Source: Deltaproteobacteria bacterium (GTDB lineage: Bacteria; Desulfobacterota; GWC2-55-46). Taken from it: a stretch of 62,986 nucleotides of DNA. This document shows, piece by piece, positions 46,015 to 54,559 of this stretch (position 1 is its first letter; each line of letters begins with the position of its first letter). The stretch covers positions 1 to 62,986 of the forward strand of contig JADLDY010000029.1 in assembly GCA_020846435.1 (NCBI GenBank), given 5' to 3'. Under the pieces are notes generated by a model. It was not told the DNA's origin. It ran no database searches and worked only from the letters and a program-made list of their open reading frames with translations. A program made the position numbers and the translations under genes.

Positions 46015-46148
46015 TACAATAAGAATATTCCATTTGCCATCCCGGACGGCCTGTCCGTCCTTTTCCATACCGCAAAACTCCATTCACAAAAAACATCCCG
46101 CTCCCCAACCCGCCTTAGGAGAGGCTCAGCGCCTCTCCGCTTTTTTTT
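46015..46148 (+). ncRNA. Candidate small RNA or apbE leader, about 134 nt
   Basis: The stretch runs from the start predicted for promoter D to a strong terminator and has no supported coding frame: no ATG lies in it and no start has a ribosome-binding site. It contains a small hairpin (CGGAC/GTCCG, 46043-46057), a long unpaired C-rich linker including CATCCCGCTCCCC, and the terminator hairpin GGAGAGGC/GCCTCTCC with eight T. C-rich unpaired segments can pair with Shine-Dalgarno sequences. The alternative is a terminated leader that controls apbE by attenuation. Confidence 0.5.
46118..46148 (+). terminator. Strong terminator upstream of apbE
   Basis: GGAGAGGC (46118-46125), loop TCAGC, GCCTCTCC (46131-46138), then GC and eight T (46141-46148). 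The apbE start is 56 bases downstream. Confidence 0.9.
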
Positions 46149-46167
46149 GCCTCGAGACTTCCGCCGC

Positions 46168-46196
46168 TTCAAGCATCCTCTTTTTTCTGATATCAT
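46168..46196 (+). promoter_or_regulatory. Possible leaderless promoter of apbE
   Basis: TTCAAG (46168-46173), 17 bp, TATCAT (46191-46196); the ATG follows at 46204. The -35 is a weak match. Confidence 0.35.
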
Positions 46197-46203
46197 TCCT
46201 TTT

Positions 46204-47196
46204 ATGAAAAAGCTGATTTTTCTCGCGGTATCTGCTGTATTCCTGCTTGTTTTTGATTGTTCGGCGGGACAAGGCGCGACCTACAAAAAAGACTCTTCAG
46301 TCATGGGCACGGCCCTTGAGGTTACGCTTTCGGCCCCTTCGCGGGAAGAGGCTGACGCCGCTTTCAGTTCAGTGGAACGCGAGATGAAGAGGCTCGATTC
46401 TCTCCTCAGCGAGTGGATTAAGACATCTCCCGTCTCTGAAGTGAACAGGGCCGCGGGGAAAAAGCCGGTCAAGGTGCCAGCGGAGCTCTTCAATGTCATC
46501 GAAGCGGCCCTGCGGGTCTCAGAGGTGTCAGAGGGCGCGTTTGACATCACATGGGCGTCGATGAGAGGGCTCTGGGATTTCAGAGCAGGCTACGAGAGGG
46601 TGCCCGCTGATGAAGATGTGAGGGCGAGGCTCGGCCTTGTCGATTACAGGGATGTCGTCATCGACCCCGTCATGAGCACCGTCTTTCTCAAGAGGAAGGG
46701 CATGGCTATCGGCCTCGGCGGGATCGCCAAGGGCTACGCCGTAGACAAGGCCATGGAGTCTGTCTTGAAGTCCGGTATAAGGAACGCCATCATAAAGGCC
46801 GGTGGGGACATAAGGGTGCAGGGGAGGGCTGAAGGCTCATCCGGATGGGAGGTCGGCATACAGGACCCGAGGGATAGAAAGCGTCTCCTGGCAAAGCTCA
46901 CTTTGACCAATGTATCCATCTCGACTTCCGGCGACTACGAGAGGTTTTTCATAAAGGGCGGCCAATTGTACCACCACATAATGGACCCCGGGACTGGCTT
47001 TCCGGCAACAAGGGCGAGGAGCGTTACGATAATAGGGCCTGACACCATGACGACCGACGCGCTTTCGACCGCCATATTCGTGCTCGGGCCGGTCAAGGGC
47101 ATGGCCCTTGTGGAAAAACTCCCCGGTGTCGAGGCTGTAATCGTCGACAGCGCGGGCTCTGTCACCTCCTCCGGCGGCATAGCGCTCGGACGCTGA
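46204..47196 (+). CDS. apbE: FAD:protein FMN transferase ApbE
   Basis: The 330-residue exported protein attaches FMN to threonine residues of envelope flavoproteins. It has a signal peptide and the family motifs VMGTALEVTL, GGIAKGYAVDKAM, IIKAGGDIRVQG, YHHIMDPGTGFPA and TTDALSTAIFVLG. No obvious FMN-accepting protein is encoded next to it in the window, so its client is unknown. The ATG lacks a ribosome-binding site and may be on a leaderless mRNA. It follows the DUF3570 cluster, with which ApbE often co-occurs. Confidence 0.92.
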   Translation: MKKLIFLAVSAVFLLVFDCSAGQGATYKKDSSVMGTALEVTLSAPSREEADAAFSSVEREMKRLDSLLSEWIKTSPVSEVNRAAGKKPVKVPAELFNVIEAALRVSEVSEGAFDITWASMRGLWDFRAGYERVPADEDVRARLGLVDYRDVVIDPVMSTVFLKRKGMAIGLGGIAKGYAVDKAMESVLKSGIRNAIIKAGGDIRVQGRAEGSSGWEVGIQDPRDRKRLLAKLTLTNVSISTSGDYERFFIKGGQLYHHIMDPGTGFPATRARSVTIIGPDTMTTDALSTAIFVLGPVKGMALVEKLPGVEAVIVDSAGSVTSSGGIALGR

Positions 47197-47212
47197 AATA
47201 TCGAAAACGGAC

Positions 47213-47252
47213 TTGACAGGAAGCCTTGAACGTATTAAAGTAAGCACTTACT
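47213..47252 (+). promoter_or_regulatory. Promoter and TetR operator of the efflux operon
   Basis: TTGACA (47213-47218), 17 bp, TAAAGT (47236-47241). AGTAAG-CA-CTTACT (47239-47252) is a perfect palindrome covering the -10 and start site, of the type bound by TetR-family repressors. Confidence 0.75.
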
Positions 47253-47288
47253 TACTTGTTTTGTTCTTATTCAGCCATACGGGGACAC

Positions 47289-47948
47289 ATGGAAAGAAAA
47301 GTTACAAAACCACGCGCAACCGCACTCAGGGCTTCCGGCAAGGCTTCCAGGAGGATGCCCGGCGAAGAGAGGCGCGCCCAGATAGTAAAGGTCGCGACAG
47401 ACCTCTTCTCGAAAAACGGCTTCAAGGGCACGACCACCCGCGAGATAGCCCGCAAGGCGGGCATAAGCGAAGCCGTCATCTTCAAGCACTTCTCCAGAAA
47501 AGAAGAACTTTATAAAGCCATAATCGATTCGCGCTGCACTGACACCGGGGGAGAGTCCTTCCTCATCGGCAGGCTCAAAGGCAAGAAAGGCAAGGAGGTC
47601 TTCAAGACCGTCGCCGTCTATTTGCTCGAAGAGCACCATAAAGACCCTTCGTTCATGCGCCTACTGACTTACAGCGCGCTCGAGCAGCACGCTCTCTCCG
47701 AGCTTTTTCTGAAGACCAGGGCTTTGGAGCTTTTGGGTTTTCTCGAAGACAATATACGCGAGCTTATGAGGGAAGGGTCGATGAGGGAGGTAGACCCGGC
47801 GATAGCGGCGAGGGCCTTTATCGGCATGGTCATCCATTACAGCATCTCCCAGGAGCTTTACGGCTTTAAACGCTATTTCAAGAGGCCTCTTGAAGAAGTG
47901 GCTGAGGCCTTTGTGGACATTTTTTTAGAGGGAACAACAAGGAGGTAA
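47289..47948 (+). CDS. TetR-family repressor of the efflux operon
   Basis: The 219-residue protein has an N-terminal TetR helix-turn-helix (ATDLFSKNGFKGTTTREIARKAGISEAVIFKHF) recognised by its ATDLFSKNGFKGTTTREIA core, and an all-helical ligand-binding C-terminal domain. It heads the operon with a TolC-like channel, an adaptor and an RND pump, and a palindrome overlaps its promoter, so it should repress the pump until a ligand binds. ATG at 47289 is used; an upstream TTG at 47256 lies within the operator region. Confidence 0.92.
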   Translation: MERKVTKPRATALRASGKASRRMPGEERRAQIVKVATDLFSKNGFKGTTTREIARKAGISEAVIFKHFSRKEELYKAIIDSRCTDTGGESFLIGRLKGKKGKEVFKTVAVYLLEEHHKDPSFMRLLTYSALEQHALSELFLKTRALELLGFLEDNIRELMREGSMREVDPAIAARAFIGMVIHYSISQELYGFKRYFKRPLEEVAEAFVDIFLEGTTRR

Positions 47949-47952
47949 TGCA

Positions 47953-49284
47953 ATGCGCAATACCGTCGTGCATATATGCCGGCATCGAAAGCTTTTTGGG
48001 ATAGCGCTCATAGCCTTATTCTCGCTCTCGTCCTTCAGCCAGGATCTCTTCGCCGCCGACCGCGTGTTAAGCCTTAGTGAGGCTTACTCTCTCGCTCTCG
48101 AGAACCACGAGGACCTGGGGATTGCGAAAGAGAACATAAACCAGGCGAAGACAGACCTGACAAAGTCGGTCTCAAGGATCCTGCCGAACATCACTGCCGA
48201 GGGCTCTTACACGAGGTACACGGAGTCCAAGTCATCCGGCACCGGGTTCGTCACCCAGCCAGAGTCCGCGACCGCTGTCGAGCTGAGGCTCACGCAGCCA
48301 CTTTATTCGGGCGGCCGCGAGTGGGCCATACAGCGGCAGGCGAAGTACCAGATACAGGGCGAGACAAAGGGGCTCACCGGCGCGACCGAGTCGGTGATGC
48401 TCTCGACAGCGCGGGCCTATTACGGCGCGCTCAAAGCTCTCAAGGACCTCGAAATAAAGACCGCCGCCCTGAAAAGGGCGAAGGAGCGCCTCGAAGTCGC
48501 TGACGCGAGGTTTGAGGTCGGAGAAGTGACCAAGTCGGCTGTACTGAGGAGCAGGGCAGAGCTCGCAGGCTCCGAGGCCGAGCTCCTGAGGGCGACCAAC
48601 AACCTTGAGAACGCGAAGGTGCTCCTCGCGAGGCTCACCGGCATCGAAGGCTCTTTTACCGTCGCTGAGCCGCCAGCTCACGGGGCGGTTGAGCTCGACA
48701 CCATAAGGCTCACAGACCAGGCGCTTGAGCACAGAAGCGACTACGCGAGGCTCCTTCTCCAGGAGAAGGCCGCGACCGAATCCATACAGATAGCGAAGGC
48801 GGGCTTCAAGCCATCACTCAAGCTCGAGGGCGTCTATTCGTGGAGGGACCAGGACCCGCAGACGACCTTTTTTCAGGAAGAGAGCGTGTACGGCACTTTG
48901 CGCCTCACCTATCCGCTCTTCGAAGGGTTTTTGCGCAAGGCCGAATTGACTGACGCGAGGAGCGAGTTCAGGGAAGCCGAACTTGTAAGGCTCGGCCTCA
49001 AGAGGAACATCTCTGTGCAGGTCAATGAGGCGGTTAACAACGTCAAGGTGACCGACTCTCTGATAGAGGCTTTCAGGCGTCAGGTAGCGTTTGCCGAGGA
49101 AGACTACGCAATGGTCTTCGAGCAGTTCAAGTACGGCGTGGCGACGACTCTCGACGTCATCGACGCGGACACGACTCTTGTCTCGGCGCAGACGTCTCTC
49201 GCTTCGGCTGTCTATGACCTTGAAGTCGCCAAGCTTAATTTGAAGTTCGTGACCGGCACGCTCGCTGACGGCGCGATAAAATAG
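47953..49284 (+). CDS. TolC-family outer-membrane efflux channel
   Basis: The 443-residue precursor has a signal peptide (to about residue 35) and two OEP repeats with long coiled-coil helices. The repeats share the LTQPLYSGG / LTYPLFEGF strand pattern. It forms the outer-membrane exit duct for the RND pump encoded two genes later. AAGGAGG precedes the ATG, four bases after the tetR stop. Confidence 0.9.
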   Translation: MRNTVVHICRHRKLFGIALIALFSLSSFSQDLFAADRVLSLSEAYSLALENHEDLGIAKENINQAKTDLTKSVSRILPNITAEGSYTRYTESKSSGTGFVTQPESATAVELRLTQPLYSGGREWAIQRQAKYQIQGETKGLTGATESVMLSTARAYYGALKALKDLEIKTAALKRAKERLEVADARFEVGEVTKSAVLRSRAELAGSEAELLRATNNLENAKVLLARLTGIEGSFTVAEPPAHGAVELDTIRLTDQALEHRSDYARLLLQEKAATESIQIAKAGFKPSLKLEGVYSWRDQDPQTTFFQEESVYGTLRLTYPLFEGFLRKAELTDARSEFREAELVRLGLKRNISVQVNEAVNNVKVTDSLIEAFRRQVAFAEEDYAMVFEQFKYGVATTLDVIDADTTLVSAQTSLASAVYDLEVAKLNLKFVTGTLADGAIK

Positions 49285-49299
49285 TTTTTCCGGTTTCAG

Positions 49300-49320
49300 C
49301 CCTCCTGAAAGGAGGGTCTT
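49300..49320 (+). terminator. Weak hairpin between channel and adaptor genes
   Basis: CCCTCC and GGAGGG arms with a TGAAA loop, then TCTTTT. It may lower pump expression relative to the channel rather than end transcription. Confidence 0.4.
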
Positions 49321-49350
49321 TTGGAATCCTATCACTGATCGGGGAGCCTT

Positions 49351-50499
49351 ATGGTCAAAAGATTGAGTATAGTTCTTTCTGTCCTTATGTTCGGAGTCTT
49401 GCCCATGCAGGGCTGCTCGAAAAATGAGTCCCCGCAAAAGCCCGAAAACAACGGCGCCAAGACGCCCTCGGTCCTGCCGGTTGCAACGGCCCTTGTGGAG
49501 GCCAGGACGATCGAAAGGTCTGTCGAGGCGACCGGGACTCTCGCGGCCAGGGATGAGGTTATTGTGAGCTCCGAGCTGGCAGGGACCGTTCTGAAGATAA
49601 ATGCCGACCTCGGCGACAGCGTAAAGGCTGGAGACGCTCTGGCCATACTCGACCAGAGGGAGGCGCAATTGAACCTCGATCAGGCTGCCGCGGCGCACCA
49701 GAGCGCGGCTCGCTCTCTCGACAGGGAGAGGGCGAGGCGCGAAGAGGCTGTGGCGAGCTTCAAGAGGTATGACGAGCTCTTCAGGAAAGGCATGGTATCG
49801 GCGAGCCAGTTCGACAGCGCGACAGCCGGCCGCGACATAGCGGAAGCGCAGCTCCATGAGGCTGAGGCGAGGGAGCAGGAAGCCTCGGCCCGTCTCGGGT
49901 TGGCGAAAAAGCGCCTGAGCGACACGGTGGTGAGGTCTCCCATCTCAGGCGAGGTAAGCAGCCGCTTTGTCTCGACCGGCGAGGCTGTGAAGGAAAAGTC
50001 TCAGATGTTCACCGTGGTCTCGACCGGCGCGCTCAAGTTCAGGGGCACTGTCGCCGAATCCGCGGTGCCTGTCCTGAGGCCGGGACAGCCGGTCCTCATC
50101 ACAGTCGAGGCGTTCAAGGACAGGACCTTCAAGGGCACTCTCAAAAGGATAAGCCCGGCGCTCGACGCGCAGACCCGTACCCTTGAGATAGAGGCCGAGG
50201 TCCCGAACCCCGGGTTGGTCTTGAAGCCAGGCTTTTTCGCGAAAGGCGTCATCCTGATCAAAAAGGAAGAAGGCGTCCCGTTCGTGCCTGAAGAGGCTCT
50301 CTATTCGTTCGTCGGCATAAACAAGGTCTTTGTCATAAACGGCGATACGGTAAAGGAGCTTGCAGTCACGAGGGGCATGAAAGACGGCCGTATGATAGAG
50401 GTCGCCGGAGCGCCCATCAAGGACGGAGACACTGTGGCGGCATCCAACCTTCAGAACCTCTACGACGGCGCTGGCATCACCGTCCAGGGTAAAAAGTAA
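49351..50499 (+). CDS. RND efflux periplasmic adaptor lipoprotein
   Basis: The 382-residue membrane-fusion protein has a lipobox (MQGC near residue 22), a biotinyl-lipoyl-like half (SSELAGTVLKINADLGDSVKAGD), a helical hairpin (about 95-170), the second lipoyl half (SPISGEVSSRFVSTGE) and a beta-barrel. It links the pump to the TolC-like channel. The pump gene follows after four bases. Confidence 0.92.
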   Translation: MVKRLSIVLSVLMFGVLPMQGCSKNESPQKPENNGAKTPSVLPVATALVEARTIERSVEATGTLAARDEVIVSSELAGTVLKINADLGDSVKAGDALAILDQREAQLNLDQAAAAHQSAARSLDRERARREEAVASFKRYDELFRKGMVSASQFDSATAGRDIAEAQLHEAEAREQEASARLGLAKKRLSDTVVRSPISGEVSSRFVSTGEAVKEKSQMFTVVSTGALKFRGTVAESAVPVLRPGQPVLITVEAFKDRTFKGTLKRISPALDAQTRTLEIEAEVPNPGLVLKPGFFAKGVILIKKEEGVPFVPEEALYSFVGINKVFVINGDTVKELAVTRGMKDGRMIEVAGAPIKDGDTVAASNLQNLYDGAGITVQGKK

Positions 50500-50503
50500 C
50501 CAT

Positions 50504-53500
50504 ATGTCACTTTACGAGATATGCATAAAAAGACCGGTATTCGCGACAATGCTCGTAATGAGCCTTGTCGTCATGGGCCTTGCCTCCTATGCAGAGCTCG
50601 GCCTTGACCTTTTTCCCAAGGTCGACCTGCCGACGGTCACGATAACGACACGCCTTGAAGGCGCGAGCCCTGAAGAGATCGAGAGCCAGATAACAAAGCC
50701 GATTGAAGAGGCGGTAAACACCATAAGCGGCATAGACGAGCTGCGCTCGACCACCATCGAGGGGCAGTCCCAGGTCTTCGCCACCTTCGTTCTCGAGAAG
50801 AACATAGACGTCGCCTCGGAAGAGGTAAGGGCAAAGGTCTCCGCGCTTCTTTCAACCCTCCCGCCGGGCACCGACTCTCCCATAATGGAGAAGTTCGACC
50901 CTGATTCTGCCGCGATCATGTCGATAGTCGTCTCCGGCAAGCGCTCGGCCAGGGAAGTCACCGAGATCGCCGACAAGAAGATAAAAAGGCAGCTCGAGGT
51001 CGTAAAGGACGTCGGAGCCATAACCCTCGTAGGCGACCGCAAGAGGGAGATACAGATAGTCGTTGACCCGGACAGGCTTACGGCCTACGGCATGTCCATC
51101 TCACAGATAAGCGAGGCCATAAAGAAGCAGAACGTCGAGGTCCCGGGAGGCAGGATAACCTGGGAAAAGGGTGAAGAGGGCCTGCGAACGATGGGCCGCA
51201 TCGAGCGCGTCTCTGACTTCGAGAACCTCATAATAGCCGACCGCAAGGGCGCTCCCGTGCGCGTGAAAGACGTCGCTGACGTTCTCGATACGCAGGAAGA
51301 GCCGCGCACCATGAGCCGCCTGGACGGCAACAACGCCGTCTCGGTCCTCGTGAGGAAGCAGTCCGGCACGAACACCGTCGAGGTCATTGACAAGATAAAG
51401 GAAAAGCTCGAGGAGATAAAGGGCTCTCTGCCTCAGGACATCCAGACGCAGGTCGTCATAGATCAGTCGCGCTTCATAAAGAAGGCCGTAAGCCAGGTCG
51501 AGGAGCACCTTGTCCTCGGCTCCATACTCGCGAGCATCATCATACTTCTTTTCATCAGGAACTGGAGGACCGCGCTGATCGCGGCTCTCGCCATACCGGC
51601 GTCCATCATAGGCACCTTCACTCTCATGCGGTACATGGGCTTCACGCTCAACAACATGACGCTTCTGGCCCTGTCGGTGTGTACCGGCATAGTCATAGAC
51701 GACGCCATAATCGTCCTTGAGAACATCTTCCGCCATATGGAAGAAGAGGGCAAAGGGCCGATTCAGGCGGCCATAGACGGCACGAAAGAGATAGCCCTGG
51801 CCGTCATGGCGACGACCCTTTCGCTGGTCGTCATATTCCTGCCGGTGGCGTTCATGCAGGGCACTGTCGGCAAGTTCTGGAAGAGCTTCGGCTTGACTGC
51901 GGCCTTCGCCATCATGATATCCCTCCTTGTCTCGTTCACCCTGACGCCCATGCTCTCGTCGAGGTTCCTGAAGCCCAAAGAGGCAAAGGCCGCGTCCCGT
52001 GAGGGCAGGGTGTACAAGGTAATGGAAGGCGCTTACCTGGGCATCCTCAGCTGGTGCCTGAGGCACAGGGCGATAGTCATAATCGGGGCCCTCGGCATAC
52101 TCTTCTCGCTCGTGCCGCTCATGCAGATAGTCAAGGGCGAGTTCATAAAGGACGACGACATGAGCGAGTTCGAGGTCGTCGTAGAGACCCCTCCAGGGTC
52201 TTCGCTCGAAAGGAGCACGGAGATACTCATAGATGTAGAAGGCAGGATACGCAGCATACCAGAGGTCGTGCATACGTTCACCACGACTGGAGTGAGGGGC
52301 CAGTACATATCGAACGTGACAGACTCGTCCATATATGTCGCACTGAAGCCCCTTGGCGAAAGGGAGAGGAGCCAGAGCGAGCTGATGCAGGCCGTGAGGA
52401 CTCTCATGAAAGACATGCCTGACCTGCGAGTAAGCGTCCAGCAGATAAACCTCGTCTCAGGCGGCGGCTTCAAGGCTACTCCGTTCAACATGGTACTGCG
52501 CGGGCCTGACCTTAAAAAGCTCGATGAGTACTCCTCCGAACTCATACACAAGCTCAAGGCTGTGCCCGGCTTCGTCGACACTGACACAGGACAGGCCCTG
52601 AAGCACCCTGAGGTGCAGGTCCATATAGACAGGCAGAAGGCCTCCGACCTCGGTGTGAGGGTCGAGGCGATAGCATCGAGCCTTCGCACGATGGTCGGCG
52701 GAGAGAAGGTATCGTTATACCGCGAGGGAGACGAGCAGTACAACGTGAGGCTGCGCCTCAGGGACGAGTACAGGAAGGACTCCGGGGTGATCTCCGGGCT
52801 TACCGTGCCCGGCTCGTCCGGCATAGTGCGCCTCGACAATGTCGCGACCCTCTCGCACGGGTCGAGCCCCGGCCAGATAGACCGCTACGCTCAGGAGCGG
52901 CAGATAACCGTAATATCGAACCTGCACAACAAGCCGCTGGGAGAGGCCATGACGGAAGCCAGCAAGATAGTCGCCGACATGAAGCTGCCGGCCGAGTACT
53001 CGACATCGTATCTCGGCAGGGGAAAGCTCATGGCAGAGGCCTTCAGGAACTTCCTCATAGCCTTTGTGCTGAGCCTCATATTCATATACATGGTGCTGGC
53101 CGCGCAGTTCGAGAGCTTCGTCCACCCGGTAACTGTCATGACCTCGATATTCCTGGCGCTGCCTTTCGGCATATTGAGCATCATACTGGCGGGCAACACG
53201 CTCAACATATACAGCGTCATGGGCATGTTCATCCTCATCGGCGTCGTCAAGAAAAACGGCATACTCCAGGTCGATTACACGAATACGCTCAGGGCCCGCG
53301 GCATGGAGAGGTATGAGGCGCAGATGCTCGCCAACAAGGTGAGGCTCCGTCCGATACTCATGACCACCTTCGCGATCATCGCCGGCATGCTGCCCGTGAC
53401 CCTCGGCAAAGGCGATGGCTCAGCCGCGAGGGCGTCGATGGCCATCGTCATAGTCGGCGGCCAGATGATGTGCCTGCTCGTTACCCTCGTCGTGATACCG

Positions 53501-53587
53501 GTCGTCTACTCGGCGTTCGACGACATAAAGCTCCCGGCCTTCATGAGGAACTTCAAGTTCCCGTTCACTCGCGGGAGAGAGCAGTAG
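50504..53587 (+). CDS. RND multidrug efflux pump, HAE1 type
   Basis: The 1027-residue inner-membrane pump has twelve spans and two large periplasmic loops. The proton-relay aspartate pair is in GIVIDDAIIVLEN, and LPVAFMQGTVGKFW follows span 6. It exports hydrophobic compounds using the proton gradient. It is the last gene of the TetR-controlled operon and is full length for the family. Confidence 0.95.
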   Translation: MSLYEICIKRPVFATMLVMSLVVMGLASYAELGLDLFPKVDLPTVTITTRLEGASPEEIESQITKPIEEAVNTISGIDELRSTTIEGQSQVFATFVLEKNIDVASEEVRAKVSALLSTLPPGTDSPIMEKFDPDSAAIMSIVVSGKRSAREVTEIADKKIKRQLEVVKDVGAITLVGDRKREIQIVVDPDRLTAYGMSISQISEAIKKQNVEVPGGRITWEKGEEGLRTMGRIERVSDFENLIIADRKGAPVRVKDVADVLDTQEEPRTMSRLDGNNAVSVLVRKQSGTNTVEVIDKIKEKLEEIKGSLPQDIQTQVVIDQSRFIKKAVSQVEEHLVLGSILASIIILLFIRNWRTALIAALAIPASIIGTFTLMRYMGFTLNNMTLLALSVCTGIVIDDAIIVLENIFRHMEEEGKGPIQAAIDGTKEIALAVMATTLSLVVIFLPVAFMQGTVGKFWKSFGLTAAFAIMISLLVSFTLTPMLSSRFLKPKEAKAASREGRVYKVMEGAYLGILSWCLRHRAIVIIGALGILFSLVPLMQIVKGEFIKDDDMSEFEVVVETPPGSSLERSTEILIDVEGRIRSIPEVVHTFTTTGVRGQYISNVTDSSIYVALKPLGERERSQSELMQAVRTLMKDMPDLRVSVQQINLVSGGGFKATPFNMVLRGPDLKKLDEYSSELIHKLKAVPGFVDTDTGQALKHPEVQVHIDRQKASDLGVRVEAIASSLRTMVGGEKVSLYREGDEQYNVRLRLRDEYRKDSGVISGLTVPGSSGIVRLDNVATLSHGSSPGQIDRYAQERQITVISNLHNKPLGEAMTEASKIVADMKLPAEYSTSYLGRGKLMAEAFRNFLIAFVLSLIFIYMVLAAQFESFVHPVTVMTSIFLALPFGILSIILAGNTLNIYSVMGMFILIGVVKKNGILQVDYTNTLRARGMERYEAQMLANKVRLRPILMTTFAIIAGMLPVTLGKGDGSAARASMAIVIVGGQMMCLLVTLVVIPVVYSAFDDIKLPAFMRNFKFPFTRGREQ

Positions 53588-53645
53588 GGGTTGTGAGCCT
53601 TGAGTTTTCATGATGGAAATCATATAATAAGGCGTAATGCCGTTT

Positions 53646-53666
53646 TATAATGTCTCATGATGAGAC
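53646..53666 (+). promoter_or_regulatory. -10 and palindromic operator of the DUF1858 gene
   Basis: TATAAT (53646-53651) is directly followed by GTCTCAT-G-ATGAGAC (53652-53666), a perfect palindrome over the expected transcription start. The binding protein is unknown. Confidence 0.5.
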
Positions 53667-53691
53667 TTAAATTCCATTGGGAGGAAACAAT

Positions 53692-53919
53692 ATGCCTGAC
53701 ATAACCGGCGATATGACGACAGGCGAGGTCACGACAAGGTGGCCCTCGACAAAAGAGGTCTTCTCGAAGCATTTTGGCACCGGCTGCTTCACATGCCCTG
53801 CCTTCGGCGGTGAGCCGATATCAATGGCCTGCACCATGCATTCGACCGACGTCAACATGTTCGTCTCCGAGCTTAAAGAGGCGGCGAACAGGGACATCGC
53901 AGCGGGTACGGCGAAGTAA
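53692..53919 (+). CDS. DUF1858 redox-disulfide protein
   Basis: The 75-residue cytoplasmic protein matches the hybrid-cluster-protein-associated redox disulfide family: an N-terminal MTTGEVTTRWPSTKEVF helix and the cysteine motif GTGCFTCPAF, then a third cysteine in MACTMH. The motif suggests thiol redox or metal binding. GGGAGG precedes the ATG; a hairpin terminator follows. The hybrid cluster protein itself is not in the window. Confidence 0.85.
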   Translation: MPDITGDMTTGEVTTRWPSTKEVFSKHFGTGCFTCPAFGGEPISMACTMHSTDVNMFVSELKEAANRDIAAGTAK

Positions 53920-53936
53920 GTCTCTTGCAGATGACG

Positions 53937-53976
53937 AAAAGGCCGGGGTCGATGTTCGATCCCGGCCTTTTCTTTT
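53937..53976 (+). terminator. Terminator after the DUF1858 gene
   Basis: AAAAGGCCGGG and CCCGGCCTTTT arms around a GTTCGAT-containing loop, followed by CTTTT. Confidence 0.9.
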
Positions 53977-54128
53977 GTGTCTGAGGCTTTCCGCTTTCAT
54001 GTGAACCCGTCATCTCCCCAAAAAAGACCGCTCGGCCCAGTTCCAAAGGGTAATATTTGCCTCGAGTTGTCAATTTACCACCTTTGAGTCTCATTTTTTT
54101 GACTCTTTCCCTGAAACTCTCCTGATTA

Positions 54129-54231
54129 TGTTTCGAAAGTGAACAATGTTTCTTGAATGAAACATGACAGTAACTATCTGTTTTTTCTATCTTTATTTTC
54201 TATAAGTCAAATTCTGTTTCAAAATTGAACA
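54129..54231. promoter_or_regulatory. Array of TGTTTC-N6-GAA(A)CA sites (candidate enhancer)
   Basis: Three sites lie in an AT-rich stretch: TGTTTC-N6-GAACA at 54129-54145, the best palindrome TGTTTC-N6-GAAACA at 54147-54164, and TGTTTC-N6-GAACA at 54215-54231. They are 80-180 bp upstream of a sigma-54 promoter, the usual enhancer distance. The same motif recurs at 54784-54820 before the sigma-54 activator gene. Confidence 0.65.
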
Positions 54232-54308
54232 AAATTGAACTGATACGCTCAAAAAGCTAATTTTTTTAAAATGTAGATAATTCAAGTGGTTATGTCTTTT
54301 GAGGGAAC

Positions 54309-54325
54309 TTGGCACGCTTCTTGTA
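54309..54325 (+). promoter_or_regulatory. Sigma-54 promoter of the P3-P4 peptide genes
   Basis: TTGGCAC (54309-54315), five bases, TTGTA (54321-54325). The GG and G of the -24/-12 elements are ten bases apart as required; the -12 has GT in place of GC. Transcription should start near 54336. Confidence 0.65.
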
Positions 54326-54384
54326 TATAGAAGAATGCAAGCAATACGGACTGTAGTAAGAAACAGGACGGTCAGAGGGACTCG

Positions 54385-54486
54385 ATGGTCTGTAAAATGG
54401 TTTGCAGAAGGGATGTACTGGCACTGTTACTCGGGCTGACCGGGCTGGTTCTGCTCGGCATGGAGAAAGCACTGGGCTTTTTTTAG
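54385..54486 (+). CDS. 33-residue membrane peptide (P3)
   Basis: ATG at 54385 to TAG at 54484. The start is Cys/Arg-rich (MVCKMVCRRD), followed by a leucine-rich span of about 16 residues and a short tail. The ribosome-binding site is weak (GAGGGA), and an alternative ATG lies four codons in. It is the first frame after the sigma-54 promoter. No family is recognised; it is less certain than P4. Confidence 0.4.
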   Translation: MVCKMVCRRDVLALLLGLTGLVLLGMEKALGFF

Positions 54487-54559
54487 GGCGGTTTGCTGAT
54501 CCTTACTGACAATTAATTGAGCATGACCAAGCCCTGGAACAGAGCGCAAGGAGGAAAAA

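Noticed and set aside
53618-53636. TAAT pair upstream of the DUF1858 gene resembling the tandem-box promoters
   Set aside because: The two TAAT are ten rather than eleven bases apart and no -10 follows at the right distance.
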